Assembly (NCBI GenBank): GCA_963676165.1
Contig: OY781043.1
Span: 1 to 64,000, forward strand
Direction of reading: 5' to 3'
DNA from: JAQIBY01 sp963676165
Lineage (GTDB): Bacteria > Bacteroidota > Bacteroidia > Bacteroidales > ML635J-15
DNA: 64,000 nt
Below the pieces are notes generated by a model. The model saw nothing but the letters and a program-made list of their open reading frames with translations, searched no databases and was not told the DNA's origin. The translations under genes and the position numbers were made by a program. Positions 45,069-54,645 of the stretch are shown one piece after another. Numbering within the stretch: the first letter of the stretch is position 1; each line of letters starts with the position of its first letter.

Positions 45069-46031
45069 ATGGAAGATATAAGCAAATACAAACGCAAAAT
45101 TCTTGTCACAGGTGGAGCTGGTTTTATTGGCAGTGCGCTGGCGGAACGCTTAATTCAGGATAAAGATAATTATATTGTTGTTGTTGACAACCTGAGCACA
45201 GGTCACATTGGGAAACTACCTAAACCTGCAGAGAATTTCCGTTTCATTAAATGTGATGTCAATGAAAAAGATGAAATGGTTGAGATAATGCTTGCCTTTC
45301 ATTTTGACTATGTTTTCCATTATGCTGCAGTTGTTGGCGTTCAGCGCACACAAGAAAATCCTGTAACAGTGCTTCGCGACGTAAGAGGGATTGATAATAT
45401 CTTGTCCATTTCAAAAAATATTGGGGTGAAGCGTGTTTTCTTTGCTTCATCTTCAGAAGTATATGGAGAACCCGTGGAAATTCCACAAAACGTTCATACA
45501 ACGCCGCTTAATTCACGATTGCCTTATGCAATTGTTAAAAATATTGGCGAAGCATACCTGAGATCCTTTGAAAAAGAATATGGTTTGGAATTTACAATAT
45601 TCCGCTTTTTCAACACCTATGGCCCAAAACAAAGTCGCGATTTTGTCATCAGTAAATTTATTGCTTTGGCATTAAATAATGAAGATATTACGATTTATGG
45701 CGATGGCTCTCAAACACGTACATTCTGTTTTATTGATGATAATATTGAAGCTTGTGTGAAAGCGGCATACGATGATTTATTGATCAATGATGTTGTCAAT
45801 ATCGGACAATCAAATGAAACCACAATTAAAGAATTGGCAGAAACTATTATTCGCATTACAGGATCAAAATCAAAGCTTGTTTATTTGCCACCACTTGAAG
45901 ATGGCGATATGAAGCGAAGATGCCCTGATAATAGCATTATGAAAAATATTATGGACAGACCTTTATTGAGTTTAGAAGACGGCATAAAGCGAATTTTGGA
46001 TGAAGGTTTGTTTGAACTCAATTTAAAATAA
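45069..46031 (+). CDS. NAD-dependent sugar-nucleotide epimerase/dehydratase (extended SDR)
   Basis: 320 residues from the ATG at 45069 (MEDISKYKRK); the ATG four codons earlier (45057) is also possible. The NAD-binding GGAGFIGSALAE lies near residue 16, the catalytic Ser in FASSSEVYGEP and the YxxxK in RLPYAIVKNIGEAY. It fits UDP-glucose 4-epimerase or UDP-glucuronate decarboxylase-like enzymes acting on nucleotide sugars; the exact reaction cannot be fixed. Two bases separate its stop from the next gene. Confidence 0.8.
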   Translation: MEDISKYKRKILVTGGAGFIGSALAERLIQDKDNYIVVVDNLSTGHIGKLPKPAENFRFIKCDVNEKDEMVEIMLAFHFDYVFHYAAVVGVQRTQENPVTVLRDVRGIDNILSISKNIGVKRVFFASSSEVYGEPVEIPQNVHTTPLNSRLPYAIVKNIGEAYLRSFEKEYGLEFTIFRFFNTYGPKQSRDFVISKFIALALNNEDITIYGDGSQTRTFCFIDDNIEACVKAAYDDLLINDVVNIGQSNETTIKELAETIIRITGSKSKLVYLPPLEDGDMKRRCPDNSIMKNIMDRPLLSLEDGIKRILDEGLFELNLK

Positions 46032-46033
46032 TC

Positions 46034-47002
46034 ATGTACAATAGAAATCAACTTCAAGAATCGTTTAATCAATTTTTGAATAATCAATGTCTTGTTAAAG
46101 AACCTGCACAACTGTATGAACCAGTAAAATACACATTAGCAAGTGGTGGAAAGCGCATTCGTCCTGTTTTGCTGTTGATGGCTTATCAGCTTTATAAAGA
46201 GACACTTGAAGAGGCAATGCATCCGGCTTTAGGTTTGGAAATGTTTCACAATTTCACGTTGTTGCATGACGATATTATGGACAAGTCTGCAATGCGTAGA
46301 GGACAGCCAACAGTGCATTCAAAATGGAACGATAATGTTGCTATTCTTTCTGGTGATGTGATGAGTATTATGGCATCACAATTTGTGCTTAAAACACCAC
46401 GAAATCATCAATATTTGTTGGAACGTTTTAACCAGGCAGCCATCGATGTGTGTGAAGGTCAACAATATGATATGGACTATGAAAGTCTGAAAACCATTTC
46501 TGAAGATGAATATCTTAAAATGATATCTTTAAAAACAGGAGCCTTGCTTGCTGTAGCATTGGAAATGGGAGGTATTGTTGCTGATGCACCAAAAGAAGAC
46601 ATTGAGAATCTTTACAAGTTTGGAATGAAAATGGGCATAGGGTTTCAGTTGCAAGACGATTGGTTGGATTGTTTTGGTGATGAAAATAAACTTGGAAAAG
46701 TAATCGGGGAGGATATCCTTTCAGAGAAAAAAACCTTCCTTTTCATTAAGGCGTATGAACTTGCTGATGAAGATCAGAAACAAGTTTTAGATCATGCCTT
46801 TAAAACAGATCTGCCTGCGGATGATAAGATACAATTTGTTCTGGATGTGTATCAACAATTGGAGATTGATAAGATAGCAATCGAGAAAGCAAATACTTAT
46901 TTTGAAGAGGCAAAAGCTGCCTTGGATGCTGTTAATGTTGAAAAAGCGAAAAAATCTGAATTGTACGATTTCCTTATCTACTTGATGAATCGTTCGTTTT
47001 AA
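46034..47002 (+). CDS. Polyprenyl diphosphate synthase
   Basis: 322 residues. The first Asp-rich motif is LLHDDIMDKS (near residue 78) and the second is LQDDWLDCFGDENKLGK (near residue 211); GGKRIRP near residue 38 binds isopentenyl diphosphate. It makes a prenyl diphosphate such as FPP or GGPP for quinones or undecaprenyl carriers; chain length cannot be fixed here. It is co-transcribed with the epimerase gene. Confidence 0.92.
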   Translation: MYNRNQLQESFNQFLNNQCLVKEPAQLYEPVKYTLASGGKRIRPVLLLMAYQLYKETLEEAMHPALGLEMFHNFTLLHDDIMDKSAMRRGQPTVHSKWNDNVAILSGDVMSIMASQFVLKTPRNHQYLLERFNQAAIDVCEGQQYDMDYESLKTISEDEYLKMISLKTGALLAVALEMGGIVADAPKEDIENLYKFGMKMGIGFQLQDDWLDCFGDENKLGKVIGEDILSEKKTFLFIKAYELADEDQKQVLDHAFKTDLPADDKIQFVLDVYQQLEIDKIAIEKANTYFEEAKAALDAVNVEKAKKSELYDFLIYLMNRSF

Positions 47003-47033
47003 TGTTGGAGAACAGGTCTGATGCATGCAAATT

Positions 47034-47056
47034 TTCCCATTCGCTGGGAATGGGAA
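47034..47056 (+). repeat. Hairpin between the polyprenyl synthase gene and atpD
   Basis: TTCCCATTC and GAATGGGAA form a perfect 9-bp stem with a five-base loop. It has no immediate T run (a T8 tract begins 10 bases further on), so a terminator role is doubtful. Confidence 0.45.
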
Positions 47057-47072
47057 TACGATAAAATTTTTT

Positions 47073-47080
47073 TACATTTG
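47073..47080 (+). promoter_or_regulatory. -7 element of atpD-atpC
   Basis: TACATTTG fully matches TAnnTTTG and lies 29 bases before the atpD ATG. No clear -33 TTTG is present. It supports separate transcription of atpDC. Confidence 0.6.
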
Positions 47081-47109
47081 TACGGATACTAGATTTAAAA
47101 ATTCATAAC

Positions 47110-48630
47110 ATGGCAAATTATACTGGTGAAATTTTACAGGTTATTGGTCCGGTTGTTGACGTCATCTTTGACGGTGATGATACTGAACTTCCAAAAATTT
47201 ATGACGCGCTTATTATTGAACGTGAAAATGAAGACGATTTAGTTGTTGAATGTCAGCAGCATATTGGTGAACGTACAGTGCGCGCAATTGCAATGGATTC
47301 AACCGACGGTTTGTACAGAGGAATGAAAGTGCTTGCTAAAAACGACAAAATTAAAATGCCAGTTGGCTTACAAGTCAAAGGTCGTTTGATGAATGTTGTG
47401 GGTAAAAGCATTGATGGATTAGATCCTCTAAGCAATGAAGATGGTTACCCAATTCACCGTGAAGCGCCAAAATATGAAGAATTATCCACTAGTACAGAGG
47501 TCTTTTTTACTGGAATTAAGGTAATTGACCTTATCGAACCTTATGCAAAAGGTGGTAAAATTGGATTGTTCGGTGGTGCTGGTGTTGGAAAAACAGTACT
47601 CATTCAGGAGTTGATTAATAATATTGCTATCGGTTATGATGGTATCTCTGTATTTGCAGGAGTTGGTGAGCGTACACGTGAAGGGAATGACCTTATGCGT
47701 GAGATGATTGAAGCTAACATTGTGAACTACGGTGATGCCTTTAAAGAAAGCATGGAAAAAGGTGGTTGGGACTTGTCCAAAGTGAATATGGAAGCCATGA
47801 AGGATTCCAAACTTTCTATGGTATTTGGTCAGATGAATGAGCCTCCAGGAGCACGTGCTCGAGTTGCACTTTCAGGTTTGACCATTGCTGAGTCTTTCCG
47901 TGATGGTGTACATGAAACTGAAAAATCCGAAGGCGGACGCGATATCCTTTTCTTTGTCGATAATATATTCCGTTTTACTCAGGCAGGATCTGAAGTGTCT
48001 GCATTGCTGGGACGTATGCCTTCAGCAGTAGGTTATCAGCCAACTCTATCCTCTGAAATGGGTGAATTGCAGGAGCGTATTACTTCAACGAAAAACGGTT
48101 CAATTACTTCTGTACAGGCAATTTATGTGCCTGCTGATGATTTGACTGACCCTGCGCCTGCAACAACGTTCTCTCACCTTGATGCAACTACTGTACTTAG
48201 CCGTAAAATCTCTGAGTTAGGGATTTATCCAGCTGTTGATCCATTGGAATCATCTTCACGTATTTTGACTCCAGATATTGTTGGACAAGAGCATTATGAT
48301 ACTGCACAACGTGTGATTGAAATCTTGCAACGTAATAAAGAGCTACAAGATATTATTGCAATTCTCGGTATGGACGAATTGTCTGAAGAAGATAAACTTG
48401 TTGTTCACCGTGCTCGTCGTGTACAGCGCTTCCTTTCACAGCCATTCCATGTTGCTGAGGCATTTACTGGTTTGAAAGGTGAATTTGTGAAGATTGAAGA
48501 CACCATTAGAGGTTTTAAAATGATTCTTGATGGTGAAGTTGATCACTTGCCAGAATCTGCTTTCTTACTTGTGGGTACAATTGAGCAAGCGATTGAAAAA
48601 GGAGAAAAGATTCTTGCTGAAAATAAATAA
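47110..48630 (+). CDS. atpD: F0F1 ATP synthase subunit beta
   Basis: 506 residues: the catalytic subunit. The P-loop is GLFGGAGVGKTVLIQE near residue 155, the catalytic Glu region is GVGERTREGND near residue 189, and the beta signature PAVDPLESSSR lies near residue 377. It is encoded with atpC, about 6 kb from the other subunit genes and with its own -7 element. Confidence 0.97.
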   Translation: MANYTGEILQVIGPVVDVIFDGDDTELPKIYDALIIERENEDDLVVECQQHIGERTVRAIAMDSTDGLYRGMKVLAKNDKIKMPVGLQVKGRLMNVVGKSIDGLDPLSNEDGYPIHREAPKYEELSTSTEVFFTGIKVIDLIEPYAKGGKIGLFGGAGVGKTVLIQELINNIAIGYDGISVFAGVGERTREGNDLMREMIEANIVNYGDAFKESMEKGGWDLSKVNMEAMKDSKLSMVFGQMNEPPGARARVALSGLTIAESFRDGVHETEKSEGGRDILFFVDNIFRFTQAGSEVSALLGRMPSAVGYQPTLSSEMGELQERITSTKNGSITSVQAIYVPADDLTDPAPATTFSHLDATTVLSRKISELGIYPAVDPLESSSRILTPDIVGQEHYDTAQRVIEILQRNKELQDIIAILGMDELSEEDKLVVHRARRVQRFLSQPFHVAEAFTGLKGEFVKIEDTIRGFKMILDGEVDHLPESAFLLVGTIEQAIEKGEKILAENK

Positions 48631-48632
48631 TT

Positions 48633-48872
48633 ATGAAAATTGAAATCATAACACCGGAAACAATGCTTTTTAGCGGGGATGTCAAGTTAATTGAAGTTCC
48701 TGGAAAGAAAGGTGCATTTCAAATATTAGACCATCATGCTGCCATTATTTCAACACTAAATCCTGGTGATATTCGTGTTGTGCTAAGTAGTGGAGACGAA
48801 AAGAAATTTCCGGTAAAATCTGGTGTTGTGGAATGCAAATCGGATGTTATTCAAGTCTTAATTGAAAAATAA
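48633..48872 (+). CDS. atpC: F0F1 ATP synthase subunit epsilon (short form)
   Basis: 79 residues comprising only the N-terminal beta-sandwich (IITPETMLFSGDVKLIEVPG ... FQILDHHAAIISTL). The C-terminal two-helix domain (about 50 residues in E. coli) that inhibits ATP hydrolysis is absent, as in other Bacteroidota. The enzyme therefore probably lacks epsilon-based inhibition. Two bases separate it from atpD, and a terminator follows. Confidence 0.92.
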   Translation: MKIEIITPETMLFSGDVKLIEVPGKKGAFQILDHHAAIISTLNPGDIRVVLSSGDEKKFPVKSGVVECKSDVIQVLIEK

Positions 48873-48893
48873 TTCAACCATAATAATTCATGG

Positions 48894-48921
48894 AAAGGTG
48901 CTTTTGTGGCACCTTTTTTTT
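48894..48921 (+). terminator. Terminator of atpDC
   Basis: AAAGGTGC and GCACCTTT form an 8-bp stem with a seven-base loop, followed by a T-rich run up to 48921. Confidence 0.85.
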
Positions 48922-48993
48922 GTTTAAGAACATGAGTTTGATCTAAGAAATCCAAAACAGAAAGTCATTTTGTTGTCAGATTTAGCCTAATAA

Positions 48994-49005
48994 TACCAAT
49001 TTAAC
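48994..49005 (+). repeat. Left inverted repeat of the IS630-like element
   Basis: TACCAATTTAAC is the exact reverse complement of the right end at 50104-50115. Confidence 0.75.
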
Positions 49006-49024
49006 TTTGATATGCCGCAGATAA

Positions 49025-50108
49025 TTGGTATATTTAGGCATGAAAAACCCAGTACAATTTGATATAAAAGAAAGCCTTCCGGAACTAAAAAAATTAAGGT
49101 TAAAACAGCCTACTTTGTCAAAACAAAAACGAGTGGATTGCTTAATTCACTTAAAAACATCTAAGTTTAAAACCCGACAAGATCTGGCCAACCACCTGGG
49201 AGTCCACATCCGTACCCAGGAACGCTGGTTAGCACGATACAGGGCAGAAGGGATCATATCATTAATATCAAACGAACCGCAAATCAGAGCGTCAAAAATC
49301 ATCACCCCCGAGATCCATGATGCGCTGGAAGCTAAGCTCAATAGCCCCGATTCCCCGTTTTTAGGCTATTGGGAAGCGCAACAATGGGTTGAAGAAGAAT
49401 TCAATGTTTCAATAAAATACCATTGGTTAAGAAAATACTTAATTACCCATTTTAAAACGAAGCTGAAAAGCCCCAGGAAATCCCATTACAAAAAAGATGA
49501 ACAGGCTATTGAAGCCTTTTTTAAAACTGCCAGAGACATTCAACGACCTTAGAATTAGTCTGGATAATGATAAATATTCAGGAATAAACCTGTACTTCCA
49601 GGATGAAAGCCGTTTCGGATTAATGACACATATAGGCAAATATCTTACCGCCAAAGGGATTTAGCCGATAGTCAAATATCAACATGCTTTTAAAAACACT
49701 TATCTGTACGGCAGTTACTCTCCGGTAAATGGAGATTCGTTTGTATGGGAAATCAATGGTACAGACACCAAAATATTTGAGGCTTACCTACAGGCTTTTT
49801 CCAAACATCGTGAGACAGAATATAAAATTGTAGTTATTGACAATGCAGGGTTTCATTCAACTAGGAACATAAGTGTCCCGGACAATATTTTATTGCTCAA
49901 TATTCCCCCTTATTGTCCCGAACTGAATCCTTGTGAAAAAATATGGCAACACATCAAATCAAGGTTCAAAAATCACACTTTTGAAACGATGAAAAATGTA
50001 AAAGATTGGTTGGCAACAAGTGTAAACCAAATGACAGAAAAACAAATAATGTCAATAACCCACAATGAAAAATATTTAACTAGTTTCAATGAGGCATTAT
50101 TGGGTTAA
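49025..50108 (+). pseudogene. IS630-family transposase, frameshifted and with an amber stop
   Basis: Frame 1 (49025-49552) is the N-terminal helix-turn-helix part, with TRQDLANHLGVHIRTQERWL and an Arg/Lys-rich linker. The catalytic part continues in another frame from about 49518, near the T6A4 run at 49517-49526. It shows the DDE triad in LYFQDESRFG, VVIDNAGFHS and CPELNPCEKIW. It also has TAG at 49662-49664, probably from TGG. A single-base shift and the nonsense codon together make an active transposase unlikely; programmed frameshifting could explain only the first. Confidence 0.8.
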
Positions 50109-50115
50109 ATTGGTA
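50104..50115 (+). repeat. Right inverted repeat of the IS630-like element
   Basis: GTTAAATTGGTA mirrors the left end at 48994-49005. It overlaps the last codons of the transposase gene. Confidence 0.75.
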
Positions 50116-50146
50116 TAAAATACTCAAAGTTGAATGGGAGATAACG

Positions 50147-50180
50147 AAAAAACCACCTTCTTTTCAGAAAGTGGTTTTTC
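50147..50180 (-). terminator. Terminator of mutA-mutB
   Basis: On the minus strand AAAACCACTTTCT and AGAAGGTGGTTTT pair around a short GAAA loop (one interruption), followed by further T. It lies 25 bases past the mutB stop. Confidence 0.7.
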
Positions 50181-50204
50181 ACTAACCATAGCATTAAACT
50201 ACAA

Positions 50205-52349
50205 CTAATCCTGTAGTAAAATTTCTAACATTTTAATGGCTGCATCAGGTACTGGAGAACCAGGACCAAAAATTGCAGCGACACCTGCTTCGTACAAGAA
50301 ATCATAATCTTGATGAGGAATAACTCCACCAGCAATCACCATAATGTCTTCACGTCCAAGCTTTTTAAGCTCAGCAATTACTGAAGGAACAAGTGTTTTG
50401 TGTCCTGCAGCCAAAGAGCTTACACCTAAAATGTGTACATCATTTTCAACTGCTTGTTTCGCTGCTTCAGCAGGAGTTTGGAACAATGGTCCGATGTCAA
50501 CATCAAAACCGATGTCAGCATATCCGGTAGAAACAACTTTTGCTCCACGGTCATGTCCATCTTGTCCCATTTTAGCAATCATAATACGAGGTTGTCTGCC
50601 TTCTTTTTCAGCAAACATCTGACACAATTCTTGTGCTTTTTTGAAATTATCGTTGTTCATACTTTCTGAGGAATAAACTCCGCTAATTGAACGAATAACA
50701 GCTTGATATCTGCCTGCAATTTTCTCACACGCATAGGATATTTCACCTAAAGTTGCACGTTTTTGAGCAGCGTCAACCGCCAAGGCTAACAAGTTACCTT
50801 CACCAGTTTCAACGGCTTTAGTAATTGCTTCCAATGCAGCTTGAACATCTGCTTCGTTACGGTTAGCGCGAAGTGTTTCTAAGCGTTTAATCTGTGATTC
50901 ACGAACAGCAGTGTTGTCAACATCCAAGATATCAATTGGATCTTCTTTTTCAAGACGATATTTATTGATACCCACAATGGTTTGAGCTCCAGAATCGATT
51001 TTTGCCTGAGCTCTTGCTGCAGCTTCTTCGATACGCATTTTTGGAATCCCTGTTTCAATCGCTTTCGCCATTCCACCAAGACTTTCAATTTCCTGGATGT
51101 GTTCCCATGCTCTGTCTGCAATTTCTTTGGTTAGTGTTTCCACGTAATAGCTACCAGCCCATGGATCCACATGTTTGCAGATTTGAGTTTCCTCTTGAAT
51201 GTAAATTTGAGTATTACGAGCAATACGCGCTGAAAAGTCAGTTGGTAGTGCAATCGCTTCATCAAGTGCGTTGGTGTGCAATGATTGAGTGTGACCCAAA
51301 GCAGCTCCCATCGCCTCAATACAAGTACGAGCAACATTGTTGAACGGATCTTGTTCTGTCAATGACCAACCTGAAGTTTGTGAGTGAGTACGCAATGCCA
51401 TTGATTTTGGATTTTTCGGATTAAACTGTTTAACCAATTTAGCCCAAAGCATACGTCCTGCACGCATTTTAGCAATCTCCATGAAGTGGTTCATCCCAAT
51501 TGCCCAGAAGAAAGACAAACGTGGTGCAAAGGCATCTACATCAAGTCCTGATTTGATACCTGTACGGATATAATCCAAACCATCAGCAAGTGTGTATGCT
51601 AACTCAATATCGTTGGTAGCACCCGCTTCTTGCATGTGATAACCTGAAATTGAGATAGAATTAAATTTAGGCATTTTCTGAGAAGTAAACTCAAAAATGT
51701 CAGAGATGATACGCATTGAAAATTCTGGTGGGTAAATGTAAGTATTACGTACCATAAATTCTTTCAGGATATCATTTTGGATTGTACCAGCCATTTGCTC
51801 AAGGCTTGCACCTTGTTCCAGTCCAGCAACAATATAAAAGGCCATAACAGGAAGTACAGCACCATTCATTGTCATGGAAACAGACATTTTATCCAAAGGA
51901 ATCTGATCGAAAAGAATTTTCATGTCTTCAACAGAATCGATAGCAACACCTGCTTTACCCACATCACCAACTACACGTTCGTGATCGGAGTCATATCCAC
52001 GGTGAGTAGCAAGGTCAAATGCAACAGAAAGTCCTTTTTGACCTGCAGCTAAGTTTCTACGATAGAAAGCATTGGATTCTTCAGCGGTAGAAAATCCTGC
52101 ATACTGACGAATTGTCCAAGGACGCATTGCGTACATTGCAGAATATGGACCACGCAAGAATGGTGCAAGCCCAGCTGCGTAATTCAAGTGCTGATATGAA
52201 CTGATGTCTTCTTTTGTGTAAACGGGTTTAACCTTAATTTTTTCAGGTGTTTCCCAGTTTTTCTCTATTCCGTGCGCTTTTTCCCATGCAGACACATCTG
52301 TGTTTTGCTGAGATTCGCGAATATTGATTGATTTAAAATCTGGTTTCAT
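50205..52349 (-). CDS. mutB: Methylmalonyl-CoA mutase, large (catalytic) subunit
   Basis: 714 residues: a TIM-barrel substrate domain (about 1-560) and a C-terminal B12-binding domain (about 580-710) with the DxHxxG motif in KMGQDGHDRGAKV (near residue 605). It isomerises methylmalonyl-CoA and succinyl-CoA with adenosylcobalamin. RGPYSAMYAMRPWTIRQYAG near residue 67 is the family signature. It lies 12 bases downstream of mutA. The reaction fits propionate production from succinate in anaerobic Bacteroidota. Confidence 0.96.
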   Translation of the reverse strand: MKPDFKSINIRESQQNTDVSAWEKAHGIEKNWETPEKIKVKPVYTKEDISSYQHLNYAAGLAPFLRGPYSAMYAMRPWTIRQYAGFSTAEESNAFYRRNLAAGQKGLSVAFDLATHRGYDSDHERVVGDVGKAGVAIDSVEDMKILFDQIPLDKMSVSMTMNGAVLPVMAFYIVAGLEQGASLEQMAGTIQNDILKEFMVRNTYIYPPEFSMRIISDIFEFTSQKMPKFNSISISGYHMQEAGATNDIELAYTLADGLDYIRTGIKSGLDVDAFAPRLSFFWAIGMNHFMEIAKMRAGRMLWAKLVKQFNPKNPKSMALRTHSQTSGWSLTEQDPFNNVARTCIEAMGAALGHTQSLHTNALDEAIALPTDFSARIARNTQIYIQEETQICKHVDPWAGSYYVETLTKEIADRAWEHIQEIESLGGMAKAIETGIPKMRIEEAAARAQAKIDSGAQTIVGINKYRLEKEDPIDILDVDNTAVRESQIKRLETLRANRNEADVQAALEAITKAVETGEGNLLALAVDAAQKRATLGEISYACEKIAGRYQAVIRSISGVYSSESMNNDNFKKAQELCQMFAEKEGRQPRIMIAKMGQDGHDRGAKVVSTGYADIGFDVDIGPLFQTPAEAAKQAVENDVHILGVSSLAAGHKTLVPSVIAELKKLGREDIMVIAGGVIPHQDYDFLYEAGVAAIFGPGSPVPDAAIKMLEILLQD

Positions 52350-52361
52350 ACGTTGAAATTT

Positions 52362-54212
52362 TTAAATTCCTAATTTGGATTGTAAATCTTGTAACTTAGC
52401 AAGAATGTCAGTTTTCACATGAATGAAATGATCAATTCCAGCTTTTTCGAGATCTTCTTTACAAGCAGGATTTCCAGCTACAACAAGGATGGATTTTCCT
52501 CCGTTTAGTGTTGCAAGTTGTTTTCCATATTCAGCATATTCATCGTCTGAACTACAAAGAACAATCATGCTGGCGTTCATTTCGTGAGCAGCTTTAACTC
52601 CTGCCTCTACTGTGTCAAATCCAATGTTGTTCACAATTTCAAAACCAGCAACAGCAAAGAAGTTGGCTGCAAATTGTGCTCTTGCACTTCGCATTGCAGG
52701 ATGTCCAATGGTCAAAAGGAATACTTTTGGTCTGGATTTACTTCTATCTGTTTTGATGCGCATAGCTTCAAAGTCTTCAGAAATACGCATGTGACGCAGT
52801 GGTCTTCCGTTTCCTGAATCTTTAAGTTGAACAGCGAACAGGCGATTGATATCAATATCATCGTCTATATGCTCTTCTGTATTTGGGAATTGATTTGTTC
52901 CCAAGATGGTTTCTTTGCGCATAGCCATGCGTTTTTTGCGATCATTTAAGCTAACATCAATTTTTTCTTGAATGATGTTTTCTTTGAAAGCTTTCATGAA
53001 ACCACCAGCTTCTTCAATTTCCATAAAGAGAGCCCATGCATTTTCAGCCAATTTGTCGGTTAAGGTTTCAATGTAATATGAACCGGCCGCAGGATCTTGA
53101 ACTTTTCCGAAGTGAGATTCTTCTTTCAAGATTAACTGAACATTACGAGCAATACGTTCTGAGAAATCAGTTGAATCTCCATACGGATTATTGAATGGCA
53201 ATACATTGATGCTGTCAGCACCACCAAGGATACCAGACATGCATTCTGTTGTTGCTCTTAACATGTTTACATAAGGATCGTAAACTGACATATTCCATTG
53301 TGCTGTTTCAATATGCATGTGGATTTTGGCAGCTTCTTTATCTTTTACTCCGTAAGAATCAACAAGTTTTGCCCATAGTATACGCGCAGCACGCAGTTTT
53401 GCAATTTCAAGGAAATAATTCGATCCTGCAGCAAAGTTAAATTGCATACGTGGAGCAATTTCATCAATACTGAATTCTGCGTCAGTTAATTTGTCGAGGT
53501 AGTACACTGCTTCTGATAAAGCAAAACCCAATTCCTGAGTAAGAGTTGAACCTGCATTCTGAAAGTTTTTAGCTTCAATTGCAATCGGACGAAATGCTGG
53601 AATTGCATCTTTGACATCTGCCAATAATTTACCTGCACAGTCACAATCAGATTTTCCACAAGGCATAAACCCATTTTTTGTAAGAAACCCTAAGGCATCA
53701 AAGTTTTCAGAACCTTGAATTTTAGATTTGTCTAATCCTTTTTTCTCAACATAACTTGCAAGAAGTCTGGAGTAAAGACCGTTGCTTTCCTCAGAAATGA
53801 AGTAAATTGGTAAGACCTCAATAACAATTCCATCGAGCAAAATTTCAAGTTCTTCAGGTGTAATCGCTTTGGTCATGATAAAGCCAAGTGCAGTTACTCC
53901 TTTGTTAAGTATGTCAAGTGCTTTTGCATTTGCGACTTTAACATCTTTGACAAGAATGTCTTGGCGAACTTCCCAATCGTTTTCCAGTTTGGTTCCGCGA
54001 AGGTATGGGAACTCACCTGGTAAACTGTTGAGATATTCTTTGGTTTTTAAATCGTCCAGTCTGTAGTAAGGCATTAGGTTAAAGCCTTCCATTGTACGCC
54101 AGACGAGTTTTCGTTCAAAATCAGCCCCTTTAAGGTCTGTTTCAATTTTTTCCTGCCATGTTTCCTTGCTAATTTCAGGAAATTCAGCAAAAAGGTTTTG
54201 GTTTTCAGCCAT
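52362..54212 (-). CDS. mutA: Methylmalonyl-CoA mutase, small subunit
   Basis: 616 residues with the same two-domain layout as the large subunit but lacking the cobalamin-binding DxHxxG motif (IGHPAMRSARAQFAANFFAV stands there), so it is non-catalytic and stabilises the heterodimer. MQFNFAAGSNYFLEIAKLRA near residue 260 is typical. It is the first gene of the operon; a TATTTTCG sequence near 54245 on the minus strand resembles a -7 element with one mismatch. Confidence 0.94.
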   Translation of the reverse strand: MAENQNLFAEFPEISKETWQEKIETDLKGADFERKLVWRTMEGFNLMPYYRLDDLKTKEYLNSLPGEFPYLRGTKLENDWEVRQDILVKDVKVANAKALDILNKGVTALGFIMTKAITPEELEILLDGIVIEVLPIYFISEESNGLYSRLLASYVEKKGLDKSKIQGSENFDALGFLTKNGFMPCGKSDCDCAGKLLADVKDAIPAFRPIAIEAKNFQNAGSTLTQELGFALSEAVYYLDKLTDAEFSIDEIAPRMQFNFAAGSNYFLEIAKLRAARILWAKLVDSYGVKDKEAAKIHMHIETAQWNMSVYDPYVNMLRATTECMSGILGGADSINVLPFNNPYGDSTDFSERIARNVQLILKEESHFGKVQDPAAGSYYIETLTDKLAENAWALFMEIEEAGGFMKAFKENIIQEKIDVSLNDRKKRMAMRKETILGTNQFPNTEEHIDDDIDINRLFAVQLKDSGNGRPLRHMRISEDFEAMRIKTDRSKSRPKVFLLTIGHPAMRSARAQFAANFFAVAGFEIVNNIGFDTVEAGVKAAHEMNASMIVLCSSDDEYAEYGKQLATLNGGKSILVVAGNPACKEDLEKAGIDHFIHVKTDILAKLQDLQSKLGI

Positions 54213-54645
54213 AATAACTCAATCGTTGTTTTCAGCTGCGAAAATACAGGTTTTTCTTGAATCCATACAATAATTATGTCATACTTTGTTTAAGGCTGCT
54301 GAGAAACATTGTTTTTGGTGAGGAATTGAAAGTCAAGGGGAAGAAAAGTAGTATCATATTATACAATTACGGTGTTCTCATAATTTGTAGATTGAATTAA
54401 AAGCCCGAGTGGCACGTATGCCAAGAATAATAAATGATTTAACAGTTCAGCCGGGATAACCACTGTTTAAATCATAAAATTTTGCAGAACCAATATTGTA
54501 TTCCGTACTATTCAATAGCTGTGATTGGCAAAACTGTTGCCTCCGTTTGTCCCTGTTGTAGTACCAATCGTGGTTATGTTTTGATACATAAAATCAATTC
54601 TTCTTGATGGCAGGTCCATCAGCGTAAGTTTTGCCACCTTCAGAA
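54213..54645 (-). pseudogene. Degenerate coding-like stretch, no intact gene
   Basis: No open gene fits. On the minus strand, pieces of coherent protein-like sequence occur in interrupted frames. One reads LTLMDLPSRRIDFMYQN and runs on through ITTIGTTTGTNGGNSFANHS to a stop near 54524. A second, overlapping by frame, reads STEYNIGSAKFYDLNSGYPG and then stops. These look like remains of a decayed gene, but the family cannot be named. The stretch nearest mutA holds its leader. Confidence 0.35.

Larger units (their letters stand above)
48994..50115 (+). mobile_element. IS630-like insertion sequence, decayed
   Basis: About 1.12 kb bounded by 12-bp inverted repeats TACCAATTTAAC (48994-49005) and GTTAAATTGGTA (50104-50115). 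It encodes an IS630-type transposase broken by a frameshift and a stop. The similarity of the two ends continues inward (ATGCC about 10 bases inside each end). A TA target duplication, expected for IS630, is plausible but the exact edge is ambiguous. Confidence 0.75.

Noticed and set aside
48960..50120. Exact TA target duplication of the IS630-like element
   Set aside because: The base composition at both ends allows several alignments and no unambiguous duplication could be set.
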